Below are positions 34,735-41,975 of a stretch of 64,000 bases of DNA, piece by piece. The first letter of the stretch is position 1; the number at the start of each line of letters is the position of its first letter. The notes beneath the pieces are model-generated. The model did no database searches. It saw only the letters and a list, made by a program, of their open reading frames with translations, and was not told the origin of the DNA. Source of the stretch: Fusibacter paucivorans (GTDB taxonomy: Bacteria > Bacillota > Clostridia > Peptostreptococcales > Acidaminobacteraceae); NCBI RefSeq assembly GCF_018390735.1, contig NZ_JAHBCL010000013.1, positions 56,604 through 120,603 of the forward strand, in the 5' to 3' direction. A program made the position numbers and the translations under genes.

Positions 34735-34811
34735 TTCGCACCTCCTCTATCCATACTCGCCGAGATCTAGGTACACCTACGTGTTTTAAAAACCCAACTC
34801 GTGCGGCAACA
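34735..34811 (-). ncRNA. ribosomal protein L21 leader
   Basis: The transcribed region between the promoter and rplU contains GTAGGTGTACCTAGATCTCG and CGAGTATGGATAGAGGAGG, the conserved blocks I know from Firmicute L21 leaders, plus a GTGTTGCCGCACGAG hairpin region. Such leaders control the L21-L27 operon. Confidence 0.65.
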
Positions 34812-34817
34812 CGATAA

Positions 34818-34846
34818 ATAATATCATATCAACCAGCACATGTCAA
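34818..34846 (-). promoter_or_regulatory. promoter of rplU-prp-rpmA
   Basis: On the minus strand a perfect TTGACA (34841-34846), a 17-base spacer and TATTAT (34818-34823). Transcription would begin near 34811, giving a leader of about 77 bases. Confidence 0.7.
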
Positions 34847-34914
34847 TGAAATTCCAGTATTTTGACCGATATCTTACCGCTGTATTACTTTCTCTTTTTT
34901 ATGTTGATTATCGC

Positions 34915-36336
34915 TCATTCCGGAAGTGTCTGAATGGCATAACTGGACGCCGTTCGTTTGCGCTTTTCATATTTTAATGATAAGCCAAAAATGCTGCCAT
35001 CAATAGGCCGCTGTCTCAAATAAATATATAATGGTTCTTCACAAACGACCATGGCACGTTTGGTATTTGTATGATTAGAAAGCCGCCTGAGCTGATTCTC
35101 CATTGAGACCAAGGCCAAATGATAAAGATCACCGCACTTATAATCAAAACTCATCAATGCTTTTAGCGATGGCTTCTCACGTTTTCGCGTTATTTCCAAC
35201 AAGCCAAGCGCTGTAAAGCCATGGACGCTGAAATCGTCATCTCGCGTAAAGAATTCCTCACGGCATTTCTCAAGAAAACGCGTTTGCACCTCTGCAGGCA
35301 TATGAATAAAGTCAATGATAATCACACCGGCTATCTGCCTCAGCAGCAATAATTGTCTGATAGATTTTGCTGCCTCAAGATTTAATCCAAAGGCAAAATC
35401 ATCTTTTGTCTGATCGCCTGTATAAGTGGCTGAATCAATGTCAATGATTGTAAAAGCCTCCAGTTCATCTATGGTGAACTGTGCGCCTGAAGGTGTTTTG
35501 AAGACGTTTCCGGCAAGGAGTGCTTTTAATTTTTCAAGCAATGTCAATGTATTGATATCACTGGCTATCTGCTTATCGATATCGTTCTTTTGAACCCCCA
35601 TCGCAATCAATGCGTCTCTTTCTTCGTCTCGCTGAACATAAAGTCGTGTTTGACGCATTTCATAAAGTCTGCGATAGACTTCATCTTCAAATGTATCCGG
35701 TTCATAAAGACAGCGCATGTTTGGCGTCAGTCTAAATTGATTTAGCATGCGTTCCCATACATCAATCAGTCTCATCAGATCACCGTAGACAGCTTCCGTA
35801 TCATTGGTTTCTGCTACTTGACTTCTAACGATAAAACCGATCGCAGCACCTTTTTCTGTTAGACGATTTTGAAGCGTTAGGTCTAAAGTGCGCGGATTGA
35901 TTTTTCTGGAATACTTAATACCCTTTGTCTGTGGAAGGAGTACAAAGTATTTGCCAACGATACTAATTTCAGCTTTCAGGGAAGCGCCTTTTGACTGATA
36001 CGCTTCACGACTCACTTGGGCCAGTATCAATTGATTGCGCTTTACCAACTGCTTTATTGGAACCTGCTTCACTTTTGCATAAGTGATATCAAGTGCTTTG
36101 CACAGTTCGCGCTTCGTCATAAAGGCGTTCTCTTTTGCGCCAATGTCTAAAAAAACCCCATCCAATGAATCGACAATATTGACGATCTTTGCTGCGAACA
36201 CTTTGTTTAGATAAGTGTAATTTTCACCTCTTGATGCGACAATGCCCTCTATCGCATCATTTGTCAGATCATATTTAATCGCCAGACGGGTATCGCGACT
36301 TTCTACAATATATATTGCTTTGTTTTTGTTGTTCAT
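34915..36336 (-). CDS. RNase E/G family protein, divergent active site
   Basis: The 473-residue protein has an S1-like domain near residues 35-125, a 5'-sensor/RNase H-like middle and the DNase-I-like catalytic region ('FTIIDIDSATYTGDQ', 'NLEAAKSIRQLLLLRQIAGVIIIDFI'). In E. coli RNase E the catalytic triplet is Asp303-Asn305 and Asp346; here the first motif reads DID, so the Asn is replaced by Asp, while both Asp residues remain. The zinc-link motif CPxCxG that joins the dimer is absent; only one Cys is seen in that region. It is last in the mre-min-rodA operon and lies before the L21 leader, the standard clostridial position for rng. Catalysis may be altered. Confidence 0.88.
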   Translation of the reverse strand: MNNKNKAIYIVESRDTRLAIKYDLTNDAIEGIVASRGENYTYLNKVFAAKIVNIVDSLDGVFLDIGAKENAFMTKRELCKALDITYAKVKQVPIKQLVKRNQLILAQVSREAYQSKGASLKAEISIVGKYFVLLPQTKGIKYSRKINPRTLDLTLQNRLTEKGAAIGFIVRSQVAETNDTEAVYGDLMRLIDVWERMLNQFRLTPNMRCLYEPDTFEDEVYRRLYEMRQTRLYVQRDEERDALIAMGVQKNDIDKQIASDINTLTLLEKLKALLAGNVFKTPSGAQFTIDELEAFTIIDIDSATYTGDQTKDDFAFGLNLEAAKSIRQLLLLRQIAGVIIIDFIHMPAEVQTRFLEKCREEFFTRDDDFSVHGFTALGLLEITRKREKPSLKALMSFDYKCGDLYHLALVSMENQLRRLSNHTNTKRAMVVCEEPLYIYLRQRPIDGSIFGLSLKYEKRKRTASSYAIQTLPE

Positions 36337-36403
36337 CGCCTTCCCGCTTTCTCGTTTGCTTCCTTTAAAAGAAAATCTGATTAACCATTACGATGGCTTA
36401 TGA

Positions 36404-37084
36404 CTATTTTGTTAATTCAAACAGCGGCTCATGCGCTATATCAAACATTGCAAGCCGCTCGACGAGAATAACCGCCGAATCTTCTGGTTGTCTGCAAAAC
36501 TTTAAAAAAGCTTTGACGAATGTTTCAGGATTTAAATTGCCTTGACTGCTCGTCTTCAAAGTACATCTAAGTGTAAACTCGCAGGATTCTTCATAAATAA
36601 TTTTGGCCTTGTAGATTTGTGCTTTTGCATCAATGGTACGCATTTGACCACGCTTGTTTTTCTTTTCATAAATAATCGAATCCTGTGAAAGAAAATGCTC
36701 AAATTGCCCTTCCAAATCGCTGATCGGCGTTTGAAGCTCGACATTAATCAAATACTCAGAACTGTCAATCCCCGCCATAAGTGACGTCTTCGATTCGACG
36801 TATTTTGCATCCAATAATTCAATCCCCTCTGGAAAGACAGTTGCAAGTACTTTCTCAAGCGGCATTTCTTCTGTCAAAATGACTTCCATCAAATCGCCTT
36901 TTGTCGCATAGCCGACAGATAACGGTGAGGCAAATGTCATTTTAGGATGCGGATTGAATCCTTCAGAAAATTTTAAAGGATATTGATGTCGCCTAAAGAC
37001 TCGTTCAAAGAGCTTCATCAACTCCAAGTGCCCTAAATATTTCATGTAATGTGTTTTGGTATAACGTATTCTCAATGTTACCAT
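36404..37084 (-). CDS. TIGR03936/DUF2344 radical-SAM-associated protein
   Basis: This 226-residue protein has the conserved start 'LRIRYTKTHYMKYLGHLELMKLFERVFRR' and 'FSEGFNPHPKMTFASPLSVGY' that mark DUF2344. The family is always beside, or fused to, the radical SAM protein encoded just upstream; a role in tRNA or rRNA modification has been proposed but is not settled. The ATG at 37084 overlaps the TAA of the radical SAM gene (TAATG), so translation is coupled. No membrane segment. Confidence 0.9.
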   Translation of the reverse strand: MVTLRIRYTKTHYMKYLGHLELMKLFERVFRRHQYPLKFSEGFNPHPKMTFASPLSVGYATKGDLMEVILTEEMPLEKVLATVFPEGIELLDAKYVESKTSLMAGIDSSEYLINVELQTPISDLEGQFEHFLSQDSIIYEKKNKRGQMRTIDAKAQIYKAKIIYEESCEFTLRCTLKTSSQGNLNPETFVKAFLKFCRQPEDSAVILVERLAMFDIAHEPLFELTK

Positions 37085-38910
37085 TAGCAATCACCGCCGA
37101 TAATGATTTTATTGACGCCGCAGCCTTTGCAGTCTGTTCGGCAGTCGCCTGTTACTGTTTCATCCAGTGCTCTTGTATTTTCAAGCCATAAATACTGTTT
37201 AGTCACGCCCGGGCTGATCACATCCCAAGGAAATATTTCATCTTTTTGGCGCTCTCTCGTCGTATAGAAATCAGGTGAAACATCGCAGGCTTCAAAAGCT
37301 TTCATCCAATTGTCATGGTTAAAGTATTCCTGCCACCCATCAAATTTACAGCCTAATTCATAAGCTTTTATTAATACCGCAGCCAGTTTCCGGTCGCCTC
37401 TTGCGAAAACACCTTCCAAAACGCTGGTCTTTGGATCGTGATAATTGTAAACAACTTTTTTGTTGTTAAGCTTGCCCTTTAGATGGTCAATTTTCTCATA
37501 AAACGCTTCTGCGGTTGACTGCGCCATCCATTGAAAAGGCGTAAACGGTTTTGGGACAAAACATGAAGTACTGACGGTAACCTGTACAGACTTTTTCATA
37601 TATTCCGGTTTATACTGCTTAAAAAGATAGGTTCCCAAATTGGCAATATCGGCAATGCCGTCAAGATCATCCATGGTTTCCGTCGGCAAACCGATCATGA
37701 AGTATAATTTAACCCTAGACCAACCGAGTTCAAAAATACTCTTAAAGGTGGATTCAATATCATCTTCCGTCACACCTTTATTGATAACATCTCTTAGTCG
37801 CTGCGTGCCTGCTTCCGGTGCAAATGTTAAGCCGGTTTTTTTGATTTTTTGAATTTCCTTAAGCACATCAATGGAAAAACTGTCAAGGCGAAGTGACGGC
37901 AGTGAAACGCCGACTGACTGCGCTTCGTATTTGTCGACGAGTTTTTTGACAAGCGCGTCAATGCCAGAATAGTCCATGGTACTCAGAGAAGTTAACGATA
38001 CTTCTTCAAATCCCGTACTGCTTAAAATTTTATCAATATTTTCGACGAGACTATCCTGTCCGCGTTCTCGAATAGGACGATACAGCATGCCCGCCTGACA
38101 AAAACGACAGCCTCTGGTACAGCCTCGGAAAACTTCCAGCATCGCGCGGTCATGTACAATATCGGCAAAGGGAACAATCATGGTTTCAAGTTTAAAGCCA
38201 TCGTCCAAATTGCGTACAATCCTCTTTTTAATGACTTCCGGCACACCGTCAATCGTCTTGACCGATTGTATGGTACCGTCTTCATTGTATTGCGGTTCAT
38301 AAAATTTTGGTACATAGACGCCTTCTATATCGGCACAGCGCCTTAAGAGCGTTTCCTTATCAATTTGTTTTAATTTATACAGGCGATAAACATCAATAAA
38401 ATCAATCAGCAGCTCTTCGCCTTCCCCAATAAAGAACATGTCGACGATCTCTGCAAGTGGTTCAGGATTATAAGCACATGGCCCACCAGCGACAATCAAC
38501 GGATCTCGCCCATGCCGATCTTTTGACAAAAGAGAAATGCCGGAAAGATTCAGCATATTGAGTATATTGGTATAGCTGAGTTCGTATTGTAACGTAAAGC
38601 CGATGACATCCATATCACCAAGCTGCGTCTTCGTTTCAAGGGAAAATAATTTCATCTCATTTTCTCGCATCATCGCTTCCATATCATGCCATGGTGCAAA
38701 AACACGCTCACAGAATACATCTTCAACCCCATTTAGCAGCTGATAGATAATTTGCATACCCAAGTGGCTCATGCCAACTTCATAAACATCTGGAAAAGCA
38801 AAACAAAATCGAATAGTATGATCATCCAATGGTTTATTAAAGGTATTCAATTCGCCACCGATATATCTTGAAGGCTTTTCAACACGTTGCAAAAGTCCCT
38901 CTAGGTTCAT
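37084..38910 (-). CDS. TIGR03960 family radical SAM protein
   Basis: This 608-residue protein has an N-terminal B12-binding-like domain ('FAFPDVYEVGMSHLGMQIIYQLLN') and a radical SAM barrel with the cluster motif C-TRG-C-RF-C near residue 265, followed by 'FAPEAGTQRLRDVINKGV'. The C-terminal segment has a Cys set (TDCKGCGVN). The reaction is not known from sequence. It is the partner of the DUF2344 protein that overlaps its stop, and follows rodA in the same transcript. Confidence 0.92.
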   Translation of the reverse strand: MNLEGLLQRVEKPSRYIGGELNTFNKPLDDHTIRFCFAFPDVYEVGMSHLGMQIIYQLLNGVEDVFCERVFAPWHDMEAMMRENEMKLFSLETKTQLGDMDVIGFTLQYELSYTNILNMLNLSGISLLSKDRHGRDPLIVAGGPCAYNPEPLAEIVDMFFIGEGEELLIDFIDVYRLYKLKQIDKETLLRRCADIEGVYVPKFYEPQYNEDGTIQSVKTIDGVPEVIKKRIVRNLDDGFKLETMIVPFADIVHDRAMLEVFRGCTRGCRFCQAGMLYRPIRERGQDSLVENIDKILSSTGFEEVSLTSLSTMDYSGIDALVKKLVDKYEAQSVGVSLPSLRLDSFSIDVLKEIQKIKKTGLTFAPEAGTQRLRDVINKGVTEDDIESTFKSIFELGWSRVKLYFMIGLPTETMDDLDGIADIANLGTYLFKQYKPEYMKKSVQVTVSTSCFVPKPFTPFQWMAQSTAEAFYEKIDHLKGKLNNKKVVYNYHDPKTSVLEGVFARGDRKLAAVLIKAYELGCKFDGWQEYFNHDNWMKAFEACDVSPDFYTTRERQKDEIFPWDVISPGVTKQYLWLENTRALDETVTGDCRTDCKGCGVNKIIIGGDC

Positions 38911-38938
38911 AAAATTGCCTCCTAAGCATTCATATTAA

Positions 38939-40048
38939 TTAGTACATAAATGTACTTTTTTTTCTTCTCACATAGATACTTTCCGCCAGTCCCAGCGCAA
39001 TCATACTTGTCACAATGGAAGATGCGCCATAACTGAAAAACGGCAATGTGATACCTGTAACGGGCATGACGCCCATTGTCATACCTATATTTTCAATAAT
39101 TTGAAAAGCAAACATAAAGATGATGCCAATGATGATATAACTGCCAAAGTCATCTTTTGTCTTACGGCTTAAATGAATCAAGCGCAGTAAAAAAATAAAG
39201 TAAAGTGCAATAATAGCCGCACCGCCTACAAAGCCCATCTCTTCCACAAAGACAGCAAATATAAAATCGCTCTCCTGTACCGGCAAATAATTAAGGCGAT
39301 GATAGACGCCTTGGAAAAGCCCTTTGCCATACAACTGTCCAGAACCCATCGTAATTTTTGACTGCATCACATGATAGTTTCCCGGCAGTGAGGTATCATT
39401 AGGGTTTAAAAAAGCGTCTATGCGCTGTTTCTGATGTGTTTTTAAATTTGCGTAAATAATCGGAAAGCCTATCGCTGATGCCACGGTACCAATGAGTATA
39501 TAACGATATGGCAACCCTGCAATAAACATCATGCCAAACCCAATGAGCACAAAGACAAGTGCCGACCCAAGATCAGGCTGCTTAATAACCAATCCTATAA
39601 AAGGCAGCATGAGAAGGACACATTTTAGGATATCCAAAAAAGATTTCACACCGCGATTTTTTTCTAAAAACTTCGCAAAAAAAATAATAAAACCTATTTT
39701 AGCAAGTTCGCTGGTTTGTATATCAATAGGGCCGATCGCAATCCAGCTGCGCGCATTGTTTCGAATGGCGCCGAGTCCCGGTACATAAACCAGCAACAGC
39801 ACGGCTATGGCTAAACCATAAATGACGAAATAAAATTCACCAAATACTTCATAGTCAAAAAATTGCATGGCGATGATGATGACAATACCAATGCCAAAGG
39901 CGATGATCTGCATCATAAACTGTCTTGAAAAACCGTCAGTTTGAACATTTGTAGCAGTGGCAATAGCCAATACACCAAATGTAAAGATCACCATGATAAT
40001 TAACATCAACCAGTAGTCGAAATTCTCAAAAATCTTCTTAATTGTCAA
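38939..40048 (-). CDS. rodA: rod-shape SEDS glycosyltransferase RodA
   Basis: This roughly 369-residue polytopic protein polymerises lipid II for lateral wall growth together with PBP2. Family marks are 'GSGQLYGKGLFQGVYHRLNY' and 'VQESDFIFAVFVEEMG', with the conserved Asp, and 'PVTGITLPFFSYGASS' at the end. Ten membrane helices are visible. A GTG at 40057 is in frame but lies inside the GAGGTG ribosome site; the TTG at 40048 is spaced properly and is my choice. RodA here is next to minCDE and downstream of the mre genes and its PBP2 partner. Confidence 0.94.
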   Translation of the reverse strand: MTIKKIFENFDYWLMLIIMVIFTFGVLAIATATNVQTDGFSRQFMMQIIAFGIGIVIIIAMQFFDYEVFGEFYFVIYGLAIAVLLLVYVPGLGAIRNNARSWIAIGPIDIQTSELAKIGFIIFFAKFLEKNRGVKSFLDILKCVLLMLPFIGLVIKQPDLGSALVFVLIGFGMMFIAGLPYRYILIGTVASAIGFPIIYANLKTHQKQRIDAFLNPNDTSLPGNYHVMQSKITMGSGQLYGKGLFQGVYHRLNYLPVQESDFIFAVFVEEMGFVGGAAIIALYFIFLLRLIHLSRKTKDDFGSYIIIGIIFMFAFQIIENIGMTMGVMPVTGITLPFFSYGASSIVTSMIALGLAESIYVRRKKSTFMY

Positions 40049-40063
40049 TCGTTTCACCTCGAC

Positions 40064-40089
40064 TTAAAAAAGGTCCTATAAAAGGACCC
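40064..40089 (-). terminator. intra-operon terminator between minE and rodA
   Basis: On the minus strand GGGTCCT pairs with AGGACC around TTTAT, followed by seven T. The stem is short, so it may lower rather than stop read-through into rodA. Confidence 0.6.
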
Positions 40090-40092
40090 GGA

Positions 40093-40359
40093 TTAACGTT
40101 TCATATTTTTGATCGGTATACTCGCCACAAGAACAGGTTTCCCAGATTCATCATCCCGTGTCCTCGTAATTTTAATGTCCATATTCTGCGGATCGTAATC
40201 GACGTGCTCTGAAATCGAATTTAAGATATCCTCTTTCAAAAGCTCCAGCAGTTCTGGTGAACAATTGGTGCGATCATGTACCAAAACCAGTTTCAAACGC
40301 TCTTTCGCGATACTCTTTGTGCTCGGTTTGCTATTAAAAAAACCAAATAAGTCAAACAT
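40093..40359 (-). CDS. minE: cell division topological specificity factor MinE
   Basis: 88 residues. The N-terminal membrane-targeting helix (MFDLFGFF) and 'SIAKERLKLVLVHDRTNCSPELLELLKEDILNSISEHVDYDP' identify MinE, which drives MinD ATP hydrolysis and pole-to-pole oscillation. Presence of MinE rather than DivIVA suggests an oscillating Min system. It lies 12 bases downstream of minD. Confidence 0.96.
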   Translation of the reverse strand: MFDLFGFFNSKPSTKSIAKERLKLVLVHDRTNCSPELLELLKEDILNSISEHVDYDPQNMDIKITRTRDDESGKPVLVASIPIKNMKR

Positions 40360-40371
40360 ATGTCTCCTCCT

Positions 40372-41169
40372 TTACTTGCCAAAAGAAAATGCCTTCTTCA
40401 ATTTTTCAAAGAAGCTCTCCTGAACATCAAACTCCAAGAATTCGACATCTTCACCCATAATTCTCTTTGAAATATTTTTAAACGCCATCCCGGAAAGCGC
40501 ATTGTCTCTAAAGACTGCCGGCTCTCCTCTATTGGTACTCATCACCACTTCTTCGTCATCCGGTACCACACCGATAAGGTCAACGGCGAGAATATCTGTA
40601 ATATCCTCAACATTCATCATATCGCCTCGTTTAACCATATCAACGCGCAGACGATTGACAATCAGCCTCGGATCATGAATTTCAGAAGCCTCAAGCAATC
40701 CGATGATTCTATCTGCATCGCGTACTGCTGACACCTCAGGCGTCGTGACGACAATGGCACGATCAGCACCGGCGATTGCATTTTTAAAACCCTGTTCGAT
40801 ACCTGCCGGACAATCGACGAGAATAAAGTCGTGTGTTTTTTTTAAGTCCTCTACAAGTTCTTTCATTTGTTCCGGTGATACGGCATTTTTATCTTTTGTC
40901 TGTGCTGCCGGCAAGAGAAACAGATTAGGGAAACGCTTATCCTTAATCAGTGCCTGCTTGATGCGGCATACACCTGTTACAACATCAACGATATCATAGA
41001 CTATTCTATTTTCAAGTCCTAAGACAATATCAAGATTCCTTAGTCCTATATCGGCATCAATAACGCAGACACTCTTTCCTTCCATCGCCAGTGCAGCGCC
41101 AATATTTGCGGTTGTGGTCGTTTTACCGACGCCGCCCTTCCCAGATGTAATGACTATTGACTCACCCAT
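40372..41169 (-). CDS. minD: septum site-determining ATPase MinD
   Basis: The product has 265 residues from the ATG at 41169 (GGAGG eight bases upstream; an in-frame start at 41184 is less likely). The deviant Walker A is 'SGKGGVGKTTTTAN', 'VCVIDADIGLRNLDIVLG' and 'FILVDCPAGIEQGF' follow, and the C-terminal amphipathic helix 'FFEKLKKAFSFGK' binds membrane. It recruits MinC to inhibit FtsZ away from mid-cell. Confidence 0.97.
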   Translation of the reverse strand: MGESIVITSGKGGVGKTTTTANIGAALAMEGKSVCVIDADIGLRNLDIVLGLENRIVYDIVDVVTGVCRIKQALIKDKRFPNLFLLPAAQTKDKNAVSPEQMKELVEDLKKTHDFILVDCPAGIEQGFKNAIAGADRAIVVTTPEVSAVRDADRIIGLLEASEIHDPRLIVNRLRVDMVKRGDMMNVEDITDILAVDLIGVVPDDEEVVMSTNRGEPAVFRDNALSGMAFKNISKRIMGEDVEFLEFDVQESFFEKLKKAFSFGK

Positions 41170-41208
41170 TTTGTTATCCTCCAAAATATTATTGGTAATC
41201 GTTTTTAA

Positions 41209-41907
41209 TTAATGTATACTTTCGATTTTTATAACCCCGTTGTTGACAGATGCCTTTTCAGTCAACCGATTTGCCTCTCGGTTTTCGTCTTTGGGCGGTA
41301 CTGAAATATACCTGGAAATCCTGATCTGCGTCGGTGCCATATGATTGGCGACAACAAAAGCTTCATCATCACCATACGCGCCAGCATGAACAAAGCCAAG
41401 CAGTTTGCCAATAACGATGATATTACCGCCGGCAATGATTTCTGAACCGGGATTAACATCACCTAAGACAATGACATTGCCTGAAAATTCCACGCCCTTT
41501 CCAGAGCGCATCGTGCCATACACAAATTTTGTATCCGATTGCAGTACTTCCTTTTCAATAAAAACTTCTTTTTCAACGATGACTTCTTTTTCAACAACAA
41601 TTTCTTTTTCAGTTGTCTTAGGCTCATCTAATTGAACAGAAGTTGTTTTTGGCGTCTCTTCCATTAATTCTAAACTGTCTACGCCAATGCCGTATGACTT
41701 TATAATTTCTTCAAGTCGATACTTTTCTGCATAGGACATTTTTTGCCCTTTGCAGCCAATAATATTCGATCCTTTATAAAAGTCAGCGGATTTCTCTAAA
41801 ATCTGTTTTAAGTGATCGACGAGTATCTCAAAATCGACAGCCGATTCGATGGCTAAATACAAACCGTTAACTGTCCCTTTAAATGCCACGGGTGCTTTCA
41901 TTTTCAC
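41209..41907 (-). CDS. minC: septum site-determining protein MinC with EKE-repeat linker
   Basis: The 232-residue protein has the N-terminal FtsZ-inhibiting domain (1-80) and the C-terminal beta-helix domain ('YGTMRSGKGVEFSGNVIVLGDVNPGSEIIAGGNIIVIGKLLGFVHAGAYG') that binds MinD. Between them, about residues 100-120, lies a repetitive charged linker made of (V/I/F)-EKE-(V/I) units. The start is GTG at 41907 with GGCGGT six bases upstream; an ATG two codons later is an alternative. First gene of minCDE. Confidence 0.94.
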   Translation of the reverse strand: MKMKAPVAFKGTVNGLYLAIESAVDFEILVDHLKQILEKSADFYKGSNIIGCKGQKMSYAEKYRLEEIIKSYGIGVDSLELMEETPKTTSVQLDEPKTTEKEIVVEKEVIVEKEVFIEKEVLQSDTKFVYGTMRSGKGVEFSGNVIVLGDVNPGSEIIAGGNIIVIGKLLGFVHAGAYGDDEAFVVANHMAPTQIRISRYISVPPKDENREANRLTEKASVNNGVIKIESIH

Positions 41908-41975
41908 AATTTCACCGCCTATACTTACTTACTCTATTTTATAGTATTGATGCGTTTAGTTCAAGTATCTGCCTA

